Shown: piece by piece, positions 1-13,500 of the stretch
Numbering within the stretch: position 1 is the first letter of the stretch
Layout of the letters: every line of letters begins with the position of its first letter
Assembly (NCBI GenBank): GCA_033239005.1
Contig: BSQZ01000006.1
Span: forward strand, 4,983,501 to 5,047,500
Length of the DNA stretch: 64,000 nt
Source: Lamellibrachia satsuma
Taxonomy: Eukaryota; Annelida; Polychaeta; Sabellida; Siboglinidae
Reading direction: 5' to 3'
Program-made: the position numbers and the translations under genes
The notes under the pieces: model-generated
The model's input: only the letters and a program-made list of their open reading frames with translations
Told to the model about the DNA's origin: nothing
Databases searched by the model: none

Positions 1-1342
1 GGAATGAATTAAAACGTTTTCTAAAAACAAAATCCACATAATAATAATAAGAATTTATTTCTTGCAATTATACGATTGAATAAAAGTACATATACAAAAT
101 ATGCATTTGCTATATATTTTAAGGAAACTAAAAAAACAATGTATATACAGTGTTTATATCATAAAAAGGATTACTGGTAAAGAGTACCGGTACACATAAA
201 ACAATTATTAAAATGTATAATGACTTAATATAGTATTAACTGCATTACAGAATGACACTGAGGATGCATACATGGAATAATCATGATTACAGTGGAGTAA
301 TTTTCACAAATTAGGAGTACAGTCCAACCTGCTCAAGTGAATTTGCTGGGTTATGACAAAATAGCTTTAGTAACAATATTTAACAAGATTGCCACCCAAG
401 GCAAAAGACAAAGAAGCCATTGGCTTATCAAGAGTCCAACAATTTCTTTTACAAGTTATTTAGGCAAACGTTTAACTACCTGGAATTTATTCTTTAGACA
501 GGTGGCTTCTTTTGAGGATATTTATCGACTGCATTATGGGAAGACCTGCACTACAGGAAAAACCTGTGCAAATACAAACCTTTCATCCATCGCTCTTCGT
601 AACTCATGATCTCGTCGTAACACTTGACAAGGGCTGGGTGAGCGCGGAAGTATCGCACTGTGCTCGAATTAAAGTCATCTGTCTTTGATGACACACCCAG
701 TTGTGTAATTACCTAGCAGTAGAAATGTTATGTTGCAAATTATCTCAGAAAATCTTAAATCATAACTGAACAAGGGTGAAAACTGCTCATTTCATTGACT
801 ACCAAGTAATGTATGACACCATGGTTCTGTTCTTTAAAAATGTTAGGAGATTTATTAATTTACATACTGTCACAATGATTATAAATGTGACTTACAATCT
901 AAGAGATAATGCAGTTTGCCTAGATTTTATACCAACATTTGTGCACATCTGTATATTAGATGGCATTAGTATTTTAACAGTGTTTAACAAGATTTCCATA
1001 CAAAACAAAAAGCATTAAATGGACAAGGAATCCGTGGCTCTTTGTGTTCTGTCCAACTTGTTTAGATCTTTCTTCAGATGTGGCCTAAATGCTTATACAC
1101 AATATGCAAAACAACACCTAAATAATGAGGTGAAATTTTTGAAGATAAATTAATTAACAACAGCTATATCTGGCATCATGCAGTCATTAGTATTTTACTT
1201 ATAGTCAGTATAACAAAAGTCAAAAGCTGCAACTATATTTCAGATTTCTCTACTCTCCATATGTCTTAACAGTAACAGATGAACACTTGGTTAGAAATAA
1301 ATGAATAGAAACCCCACTAAACCAATGGCAAAGCCTGTCACA
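1..1342. other. 3' flank of gene A with two LINE 3' tails
   Basis: This stretch is AT-rich with no credible ORF. Two minus-strand copies of the local LINE 3' end occur at about 376-450 and 985-1075; both contain a form of 'cattggcttatc' or the matching tail. The gene A 3' UTR must end here, but no polyadenylation site can be assigned with confidence. Confidence 0.5.
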
Positions 1343-1530
1343 TCATACTTTGCCATCAAAGAGTGGGAATTCGTTCGCTGTGCCTTCCTCTAAGATGTCA
1401 TCTGGCAGCGCATAGTCTTCAGCTTTATCAGCAGGGGGCGCCACATCGAGCAGCACATTTTCGGGGAAGGTGATCAACACTGGTTCAACAGTGGCCTGTT
1501 TCTTGACTGCGACAAGAACTTTGTCGCCAG
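1343..1530 (-). CDS. Gene A exon 7 (C-terminus and stop)
   Basis: The exon encodes GDKVLVAVKKQATVEPVLIT, then a Pro/Asp/Glu-rich tail ending FPLFDGKV and TGA (1345-1343). The acceptor catag lies at 1535-1531. The tail looks disordered and has no GPI or transmembrane signal. Confidence 0.8.
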
Positions 1531-4500
1531 CTATGAAACACATTATGCAACACACTTGGTCAACATATCTAGTTTACACATCTCTGATTAAAAAGAAAAC
1601 ATGTTATGCATTTTGCGAGAATCAATGCATTAACCCCAAAGGTCCATACAAAAATGTTTGTGCTGTCTTCAAAAATTGTCGCTAGGTGTCTCTACTTTCA
1701 CTTCAATCACCAATGAAACTTTTTGGGTTATTGCAATGACGTGCACAATTGAAACTTGTTAGAAAACATCATCCCAGAACTGCTAGATAACTGTATGTTT
1801 ATAATTTATTAAATTAATCCTGCATGTATGTGTACGTATAATGTACTTACATAAATATCTATGAGTAGGCACATTTATGTAAGTGCATATAAGTAGCATG
1901 CTATAGCAGACGCATGTTCATTTCTGATTTGGTTCAAATACGTTTGCAGATTTTCGTATCTCTTCTGAAAGAGGTGAACGGAGATGCCTAATCTTCAAAA
2001 CAGTAGCAGGTGGACTTGAATCCCGGTCCTCTCTACTGACAGTCCGTCGCTCTACCGCTCGGCCACTGCCCCTAACAATATGTGCTTACTCACCAAACTT
2101 GACATAGTCCATCTGAGCACAGACTGCCAGCTTTGTCAGCTTAGCAAGATTTGTTGCCCCGTTCTTCAACTGAAGTACTGCCGCCCTGCCCTCTCGGTGT
2201 AGGGAGCTTGATCCATGGTCCCCATTCTCTTTATCAGCATATGACTCGTCCCATGCGTCTATCACCTTCAGCTGATCACCTGTAAGAAATAATCACTGGG
2301 TAATATTCAGGGAAACAAACTTAGGAAAAAAGGTAAATGTATCCATTCCATGGGATTTGCCAAAAAGCATTACATTTCCCTCTTTTGCAGACCTTTTCAT
2401 TCCAACTCAACTTCTTTGGGAAGAATTCAGCCATACTGCAAACAGGGTTGTTTGATTTAAATCATTTGATTTAAATCATTGATTTAAATCATGATTTAAA
2501 TCACTCCAAAAAATGATTGATTTATGATTTTTTTTACTTCCGATTTTTTTAATTGATGATTTATATGAATTTAACAAATAATTGTTTACAAGCATCGAGA
2601 TCAACAAAGTTTTGTGTGTTTTTTAATACAAAAGCACAAAGTGCGCAAACTTGTGTAGCTGTATTGACACCAGACAGCCTGAAAGTCAAATATTTTATGA
2701 CATTGTGTATACCAGATTTTAAAAAAATTAAATAAATAAAAAAATCAAATAAAAAAAATCTGATTTAAATTAAAAAAATCTTATTTAAATATATATATTT
2801 TTTAAATCATGAATTTTTCAACCCCGACTGCAAATACTGCACGAATACTATTCGTTCACATATCTGTCTGTAGCGAGGTAGTCATTAATACAGCTGAGTG
2901 AACTGGGACGAACAAAATTGCCAATGGCAGCAAGAGGATTTGAAGCCAGGTTCTGGCAAAGATCCTGAAAGCACACTGACCACTGATTTGTTCCCGCACC
3001 AGTTTCTGTAGAACTCGGATACCGCGGTAGAGTCGGGGCGACATCATGCGATCTGCACACCTGTGTATCAGACCAGCAGTATTTTACTAGTTTGTAAACC
3101 ACTCCAGCATAATTATCAGAAACCGAATATGCAGTAATTGTTACGACTGACTGCTTACATAGTTTGCCTGTTACATATACAAACTGTAATTTAAATCATG
3201 ATGTTCCTAAACTTGTGCAAGCTTTGTTGGACATTTGTCTTATCACTGACAATAAAACGTGTCCGATCTGCAATGTACATTGTGCATTTTGAACAAGTAT
3301 TATTATTTATATTTTGAACAAGTATTATTTTGAACAAGTTTTGAACAAGTTTTGAACAAGTTTTGAACAAGTTTTGAACATTTATATTTTGACTGATACC
3401 CTTTTTACAATTTACATTTTAGTTACATGTTATGCTATCTACATTTTATTTACACATAATGTTACTACGCATTTATCTAATACGATGCTTTGTTATTTAT
3501 ATTTTGATGGATACAATTTCTTATTGTTTACATAACAACAATATCAGCATCATGTACTGTAGCAAGCAACTATGACTGCCACAGTGGGGCTCTGGAGTCA
3601 CACAAGACAAAGCAGCTATGACTGCCACAGTGGGGCTCTAGAGTCACACAAGACAAAGCAACTATGACTGCCACAGTGGGGCTTTGGAGTCACACAAGAC
3701 AAAGCAACTATGACTGCCACAGTGGGGCTCTGGAGTCACACAAGACAAAGCAACTATGACTGCCACAGTGGGGCTCTGGAGTCACACAAAACAAAGCAAC
3801 TATGACTGCCACAGTGGGGCTCTGGAGTCACACAAGACAAAGCAACTATGACTGCCACTGTGGGGCTCTGGAGTCACACAAGACAAAGCAACTATGACTG
3901 CCACAGTGGGGCTCTGGAGTCACACAAAACAAAGCAACTATGACTGCCACAGTGGGGCTCTGGAGTCACACAAGACAAAGCAACTATGACTGCCACTGTG
4001 GGGCTCTGGAGTCACACAAGACAAAGCAACTATGACTGCCATGTCACATTAGGGCTCTGGAGTCACATAAAACAAAGCAACTATGACTGCCACAGTGGGG
4101 CTCTGGAGTCACACAAGACAAAGCAGCTATGACTGCCAGAGGGGGCTCTGGAGTCACACAAGACAAAGCAACTATGACTGCCATGTCACAGTGGGGCTCT
4201 GGAGTCACATAAGACAAAGCAACTATGACTGCCACAGTGGGACTCTGGAGTCACACAAGACAAAGCAGCTATGACTGCCAGAGGGGGCTATGGAGTCACA
4301 CATGACAAAGCAACTACGACTGCCACAGTGGGGCTCTGGAATCACACAACACAAAGCAACTATGACTGCCACAGTGGGGCTCTGGAGTCACACAACACAA
4401 AGCAACTATGACTGCCACAGTGGGGCTCTGGAGTCACACAACACAAAGCAACTGTGACTGCCACAGTGGGGCTCTGGAGTCACACAACACAAAGCAACTG

Positions 4501-7500
4501 TGACTGCCACAGTGGGGCTCTGGAGTCACACAACACAAAGCAACTATGACTGCCACAGTGGGGCTCTGGAGTCACACAACACAAAGCAACTATGACTGCA
4601 ACAGTGGGGCTCTGGAGTCACACAACACAAAGCAACTATGACTGCCACAGTGGGGCTCTGGATTCACACAATACAAAGCAACTATGACTGCCACAGTGGG
4701 GCTCTGGAGTCACACAACACAAAGCAACTGACTGCCACAGTGGGGCTCTGGATTCACACAATACAAAGCAACTATGACTGCCATGCCACAGTGGGGCTCT
4801 GAAGTCACACAAGACAAAGCAACTATGGAGAGACTGCCACAGTGGGGCTCTGGAGTCACACAAGACAAAAGTGTAACACAAAGTAGACCACCACGGTGCA
4901 AACCATCGTCTATATTCAAGACAGAAAGATGCCGAGAGATAAGTATCAATATTAATTTTTATTCTATTAACTGTTTTCAATTTCACAGTACCTTGTGTCT
5001 GGCATCCAATTATTTTCCTATCTATGAGAGAAATGAACACTGCATTGAGTTATTTGAATAAAATAATTTTAAATGATTATACCGACTTTATTCAGCAAAC
5101 CTACGTAAAACTCCAACATCTTAATTTTTAATATCCAGATGTCCATTGTAGTATGTGTCATCCATAATCAAATTCATTACGAAAAACCCCTTACCTGTTA
5201 GATGATGCCTGTCCTACAATACCAGCGGTACAGTCAACGCAAGGGGTGCCAGCATTCCCACACCATGCGCTGGTGCGTTCACTGTTTTCAAACAAAACCT
5301 TCCGGCCCGCAAACTGCACCAACCTAACAAAATACCTTCACTTCACTAGTCTGCTCATTGGACCATCTTCTTCTAATCAACCTCTATATGGACTTTTAAT
5401 CAATTAAAAAGTTTCATACAACTACAATCAATAACTATGTTATTGCAATAATAGTAATATAATCTAGATTAACATGGTATCATGTCACAATTAACAGTTG
5501 TTTTTATTAAAATGACTGAAATTAGATGGTATTTTTTAACAATTTAACATGAAGCATGATGCAAGCTATTATTTTTAAGTTAAGAAGGAATTGGATATGA
5601 ATATATTTGTATGGACTAGCAAAACTAGTCATCCTCCGGATGGGATCACTTGGTAGTTCATAGAAGGTAATCCGTAGTTATTACGCACAACTGGTTGCAA
5701 TAATATGCATGTTTTCTATGATTGTTCCAAGTTACGTAAACCAACCACTCATCAGTTCGATGTTATGTTCAAGAGGGCACTACATACACAAAGACAACAG
5801 GGGTGGCATACATAACTAAGAAAAATCGTCGAAAACATGAATAGCATTGTGAACAATCTACAAATGGTGATTCTACAAAGGGTAATAGTGGAGTAAATTT
5901 CTAAAAATAAATGTGTTGCAGATCATTCCTGGGGTCATAGATGAACCACAGTATGTTTGGTGCCTGAGATGCAAGGCATATAGGTAGGAGTAGCAACCTA
6001 ATATACACATATACATAATATACACATATACATAATATACACATATACATACTTCAGCTCGATTGTAGTAAGAATTAGTACCGTTTGAAGTCTGCTGAGT
6101 CCCTCGTAATGGCTTCATCCATTTCCCCCACCACATCTTCTGGTCTGCTTGTGTCAGATGGGTATGTCTTACCATTTGTCAGGGTGGGGTAACTTTGGCA
6201 GGTTGGCGTTTTTACTGGATCTACAAGCAGCAAGTGTGTACATCTGTACATAAAAAGATTTCAACTGGTCTTGTAGAAAGTGAACTAGTTCACAGGCTAA
6301 CACATTGCACTCACCCACTTTCAAGTGTACACAATCTAGGTACATATAAAGAACATCTAACAAATTAAACACATGCTATTTGATAGTTTGTGTCAACACA
6401 CTTGGTGGGTTTTCAAATGTTTACATACATACTGCAGGTAAAACACATTTGAGTTACAGCTGAGACTTGAGCTGTGTGTTTAATGGGCACAACACTTGTG
6501 ATAGCATTTCTTTGCAAACTGTCAAGGTTACATTGCTCTGGCAATAAAAAGCTGGTATATGGACTGTAATTTGAGGTCAGTCAAGTGGAACATATAGCCA
6601 ATACATAAGCCAAGTAACAGAACATGTCTACCCTAACATCTAAAGAAAGCAGAGGCAAATAAAAATGTGCAATTTTTCTCATGCAAGCATCGTATTCACA
6701 AGTTGCAATGCTATACTGGAAAAGTGTGCCATTTCTCAATGGTGTATATTTCTTTAAGTACATTGCTGGATGCGTCTTATTCTTGTGCACTAGAGCAGTG
6801 CCACCTTATTACCAAGAATCAGTGTGGAGAGATGTAATCACTTGTCAGACCACACCCATCTGTCAAACATAGTAACAGTTACCTAGCATTTAATGAGATG
6901 TGTCTAGGTCACCAATTTTCTCTGTGTGACTCAGTTAGATACAATCACTCACTGCACCTTATATAATGGACACAATTACAAACAGAAACAACTCTGCAGT
7001 ACCCATTAGCCTTAATGATAGCTTGCTGTATAGATAAAACTTTTCAAGTACCCTGACAAAGCACCAAAAGTGTAGTTTTTGTAATCGTTGCTTCTAATCA
7101 TTAGTTAAATCTGGAACTGTAGAAAAATAGTTAACAACTGCAAAATAAATATATAAAAACGGTACGTTTTTATCCAGTCCTTAGACCGCTCAAAGCGTTT
7201 ACACTTCACCCATGGAAAACATATTCCTTCCAATATTAACTCAACGTCTTTGTGGGAAGCATTCAGCCACAATGCAATTACTGCATTCGCTTACATATGT
7301 CTATGGCCAGGTACTCATTCTTAAATACAGCTGAGTGAACTGACACAAGCCTTGAAACAGCAGCAAGGGAATTTGAACCCCAGTTCCCATATGCCCCACA
7401 TATATCACTAATACTAAAAAAACATTATTCTATAACAAGTACAAAGTGTAATAATTATATAAAACATACAGGCATGGCCAGACAGTTACAACATTCAATC

Positions 7501-10500
7501 TGATGCTGTGATGACTTATGTGACTGAGGAATATTATACCTGGCAACAAAATTTAAACAAATTTTATTTTACAGAATAAGTGGTAATCTGGAACTATAGA
7601 TTGGCCTAAATGACATTATAACCTAATTTTTTATGCCAATGCATCCGTTCAATCATTCCACATATAGAAAAGCATATATTCTTTAAAAATTGTGTTTTTT
7701 TGTGCAAAAATAAGCCTCTGACGATCACTGCAGAAGACACTGATGCAATGCGGTGTTACTTGGACTGAAGACAGTACACCAGGCTTAGGGAAATAGTAAA
7801 CCATGCTTCAATCAAACTATTTGAAGTGGGGAAATCGGGGGTTGATGCTAAACAATTGGGGGTGCATATGATACATGGTAATATAGAAATTCAGTCAGAT
7901 TTAGCAAAAAGTCAGAGAGCATATTATACTTGTGGGTGTATTATAGACAGAAAATTACTGTAGAACAAACCTATAGCTGTATCAATTTTGTCAAGACACC
8001 ATATTTCGAAGGCCGCTGTTGTCTTGCCAGTGTATCCCTGGGATTCAAAGTGAGGCACCTTGTCGTCTGCCCCAGCCATGTAGACAAACACTTTGTCAGA
8101 CATGATGACCAATCCAATGTCCCGCATCTCCAACTGCATCGAACACACATGGATTCCAATCAAGGATCTCCTATGAAACCTTAAAGGTCTGCGCTCAATA
8201 AAATTTTTTTTTCTCTTGTTTTGTTTTAGAATCATTTTGTGAAAAGGAAGCCTATGAAGTATCCTCGAAAACATGCTAGCTTGATTGTGAAATGTGTTAT
8301 ATTTGACTGGTTCCGATCAAAATTCGGCAAATATACAACAAAAGTGGTCCAACTCTATATAGCATAGCATAACACTAGTTACACTTTCTCAAGTTACCCG
8401 TTCTAACATTCAAAATAAATTATTTGGATGATTTTGACAAATGTACACATTTTATCAAATCAACTCTGCATATTACTTAAACTACCAGTATTCACAAACT
8501 AGCTACAGATTTGAACATCAACAAAACTGATTTGTGATGAGCTAATTGAATGGAGGAGGGGGCTTTAATTAAATCTTGATGATGGTTTTCTTTTTATCCC
8601 AACATAACTTTAAAAATTTTCTGCAAAAAATTGATGCCCCGTATGTCATTTGTAAAAAAAAGAGATGTCTAAGCAAACAATAAATGCACAATATCATTTC
8701 ATACACAACAATTTAGTAAGTGCTGCATAACAAAATTAACAGCTAAGACTATCTTCACTGTCAAAAAGTGAAAGTGAAAAATATTATTATGCCAATTTGC
8801 CAAGTGGGCGGCACGTCTTACCCCAAAGATGAATGGACAATGCATGAGAACACCCTCAGCAATCTTGATGACATCCTCAGAGACACCATCAGGGAACTTT
8901 AGTGCTGCACCAGTGCCACTGCGTGAATAATCGTCAATATTCGTGGTCCCCGAAACATCACCTAACGTCTTAAAGCCAGTGTCTGCCAACACAATCTGTA
9001 AGGCACAATTCAACTGTAAAATAACCTCACCTCAAACTTGATTTGGGGTTAATAAAAGTTATATTAATGTAGTTTAAGTACAAAGATTATTTATTGTTGT
9101 TATTATTTTTAAATAGTTGATAAATTTACACCGTTCAAATCAATATAAGATCAAGGAGACACAAGCCATTTTAGATGAACCGTCGCACCACATTTGTGTC
9201 TTAAAAAACAAGGAATCATTAAAACAAAACTTTGCCAATTCAACATTAAAGGTAAAGGTACGTTCTTATACAGCAGCACAGTATCCAGTCCTTGGGACGG
9301 CTTAAGACGCTTTACACTTCACCCTCTGGCAGACCTGTTCCTTTACACTTCACCCTCTGGCAGACCTGTTCTTTTACACTTCACCCTCTGGCAGACCTGT
9401 TCCTTTACACTTCACCCTCTGGCAGACCTGTTCCTTTACACTTCACCCTCTGGCAGACCTGTTCCTTTACACTTCACCCTCTGGCAGATCTGATTATTCC
9501 AATGCAATCTCGACTTTTCTGGGAAGCAGTAAGCCACATTGTAATTACTGCATGAAGATTATTTGTTCACATATCCACCTCTGTCTGTAGCCGTGTACTC
9601 AGTTATACAGCTGAGTGAACTGTGACAACGTGAAATGAATGAAATAGTTCAGAAATGGCAGCAAAAGGATTCTCTCGGTTAAGAGTCTGATGTTCCAACC
9701 ACGACGCCACTGCGCCCCACCTCTCTAGTAAATAAACCATAGCCTGGTATCGATACAAGACTTGGCATTGAAGATAAATTAGTGACAAAGCCGTGACCAC
9801 TGACCGTGCTTTGGGTGTCTTGGTACACGTAGTTGACAGTCTTCTGCAGACATCGCATGAATGCGGGATGGGCACGGAAGTACTTGGACTTGGTCGACTT
9901 GAACTTCTTCACAGGGAAGTTGAGGGAAAGACGGGTGTCTTCCCCGACCTCATCAGCATCGAACAGACGGCTTCCTGTTGTGGAGATGGGTGTTCTCTTT
10001 TAGTAGGATATCTTCATTAATTACATGAATGGCAACTCTAAACAGTCAGTAGTTAGGGGTCGTCGCATAAGTCCAAAGAAATGCATAGTGTATTGGTAGA
10101 TGATGGTTTGGTCATTAACGAAACAATTAATCATTCCAGCTGCATTGCCTAATGAGGGAAACTGGTATTAATACACATTGGTAGTGTCGTGGAAGCCATG
10201 TCAAATCAGTTAAATCATATTAAGCTGCCTGTTTTATTGTTCTTATATGTAATTATATAAAGCACATAGCATGTACACAAATTGTCATGAGTGAATCAAT
10301 ATTCTTGTTGAACACACGGAGTATCATGACTATGCTTCAGCGTAACAAATGAAGGTCATTTGATTGGCAATATACTATGCTTTTTACTGTAATGACACGT
10401 TTTACATAGGTATTTATTTGTTTTATTTTGCTTATATATTGTTTTGATGTGTATATTATGTAAGAGTGGATGTGATGGCCCATTGAAAATCACGCAATAA

Positions 10501-10534
10501 ACGTGACATATTCACCATTGTGAAATAAAGCTTT

Positions 10535-10579
<45 letters not shown>

Positions 10580-13500
10580 TACTACTACTACTACTACTAC
10601 TACTATTACTACTACTATTACTACTACTACTTGATCTGAAGTCCCACACCATGGCTGGTGGGTTGAACCAATGCTAAACAGTATACACTTTTGGACTTAT
10701 GAGACTACCCCTTACAGGAAGGGTATTTGAATTACCAGACTAATTACAGAAAAGGTATTTGACTGCTTAGAACACCCAGACATTACTAGCTACAGAAAGA
10801 GTATATTTCAGTCTAAAACACCCAGACATCACTAGCTACATGAAGAGTATTTGACTGTCTAGAACTAGGGTCATATTTATAATTGAATGTTTTAGGTATA
10901 TGACTGCCTTGAACTCTGAGACAAAGAGTATTTGACTTAATATAACTCTGAGATGTCAGTAGTTACACAAAGATTGTTTGAATGCATCTACAAATATAAA
11001 TACTTACAGGAAAGGTATTTTAAATGGCCTTGAAGTTTGACACAGTGGAGATTACAGGAATGAATAGTTACAGGAAGAGTATCAATAAGTCTGACTGATT
11101 ATACAATTGGTAGTTATAATGAATATGTGTCTCTGTCATGTCTGGATATGGCTTTAGATTGTTGTAAAAGAGAATATGTCTAGTATTCTGATTTGGGAAT
11201 ACCCAGTTTATACGTCGAGACTTGAATAGGATATGACTGGCTAGACTAGCCACATGAACAAGTAAGAGGAAGTATATTTATGACTACAGTAATGTGATTT
11301 GTCATGTTACAACATGCATATGTGAGTGTCTGCAACTGTGACACATGCAGATTGCAGACGTCACTATCAACAGACCTCAGTGTTTTTGTCAACAAATGAA
11401 ATTAACTACCTGTGTGCTTTGGGTCGGCTACCTTTGTTGCCGTAGCCGTGGTCAGTGAGCTCTCGTTGACTGGCGTCAGTCGCACATTGTCTCCAAACAC
11501 AATGACTGAAACACAATGAACACAACCATTGAAACACAACAAACACAACCATTGAAACACAATAACACAACCAATAAAACACAACAAACACAACCACTGA
11601 ACATGACAAAAACACAACCACTGAAACACAACAAACACCTCAACTGAAACATAACATACACGACCACTGAAACACAACAAACACAAACAATGAAACATAA
11701 CCACTGAAACAAAACAAACACAATGACTGAAACACAACAAATACAACAACAAAAACACAACAAACATGACTGAAACAAAACAAACATAATCACTGAAACA
11801 CAACACAGTCACTAAAACACAACAAGCACAACCACTGAATAAAACAAACCCACACACACAGTGAAAACAACAAACACAACCACTGAACAAAACAAACCCA
11901 CACAGAGGGCAGCGAGGAGAGGTGGGTGACATGAAGGAAGTAAGGAATTAAGGACAAGGATCAAGAACTAGACAGATAAAGCATGACAAGAATGGAAACG
12001 TAATATGAGTAATTAATAAATTAACTACTTATATTATCACGTCCCTAGCCAAACATAAAAAGTAATAAATATAGACTGCAAATAAATGTATGGAAACATT
12101 ATCTTCAGCAACATCAAAGTTGTCAATATAATAATCATCCATAGGACCTATGATTATCCAAATTTCCAATTTGGTCTGGCCCTGTGTGCTTTAGAGCAAT
12201 CACTGGCAGTATGCCAGTAGTCTATTAGCCTGTCTGCCAAACAGGTCAGCAGATAGAGACAATCCAGTACAGAATCTCTAGAGCAGTCTGCCCAAACTAA
12301 TATTGCTAGTGATTTTTTTAAACATTTGTCACATTGTTACCTTATCAATACAGTTGACTCTGCTTAACAGAATCATGGATAACAGGATCAGCCATTTAGT
12401 AGAATCAAATACATTGGCTGGATTGGAATCATTCCCTATTCCTGCTGTGTTAAAATGTGTTGTAACACTTAAGTGAATCAAATGTGCTCTAGCCCAAAGT
12501 GAATCTATTAAGCAGGGTTGAAAAAAATTAATGATTTAAACATTTTTTTTATCGGATTTTAACAAATTTAAATCGGATTTTTTTATTTATTTGATTTTGT
12601 TAAAATCTGGTATATAGAGATTTATACATAGATGTTTATATTTATAAACTCTTTCAAACGTGTTCTATTCAAATCAATTTGGGTTCATGTCTTAACAGAG
12701 GGTACATGATTTTTGCTTATATAAAGACATTAGACGATGTCCACAAAGCCTCCCTGTAGTTGCATAATCTGTCTTGGAAGGGAAAGCATGCTGTGTGTCT
12801 GTGGCTGTAGCAGTGATAATTATTGTTTTCCCAGAGGGTGGATTAGCACCTGTCCAGGGCTCTGTGTGCTCTAAGGGTCTCTAACCAGACTGCAAACTGG
12901 TACAGTATTAAACAATTGTAGTCCAGACTGTATCATTTGAGTCAACATACTGAATTGCTTTGTGTTAAATTCATATAAATCAACAATTAAAAAAATCGGA
13001 AATAAAAAATCATAAATCAATGATTGTTTTGATTTTTTACAGTGATTGAAATCAATGATTTAAATCACTCTAAACATTCAATGTAGGTTACTATGAGCTT
13101 ACCAAGCCTTCACATAGTTTCCCTCACACCAGAGTTTACCCCACACCTGCGTAAATAGTGGTGGCGATTGGAAGCTACACAATGCTGCTTGACATTTGTT
13201 TTGATTGTCTCGCGTAATATATACTCCAAACAGCCCAATCGAGCTAACGCATGAGTTTAGACCAACGGCTTGTAGTGTCTCTTCCGAAAGACACAGGCAA
13301 AGTGGGATGAACGAAATTGCCCAAGCTTCGAAAGCTGGAAGTGGAATCGAACCACCGTCCTCTCGATCGACAGGCGGGTGCCCTAACCATTAGACCACGG
13401 CTCCCCACATTGTACTGTGATACACAAAGTCCCGCGGCGTTCATCGTCAGGCGGCGAGTGATGTCCCTGCACACTGGGCGTAAAGCCACTTTAGGCTGCC

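Noticed and set aside
3557..4878. Possible CRISPR-like array
   Set aside because: The repeats are contiguous 46-bp units without unique spacers, in an intron of a eukaryotic gene.
13205..13415. tRNA gene on the minus strand
   Set aside because: A and B boxes are present, but no acceptor stem closes, and similar heads recur elsewhere attached to SINE bodies.
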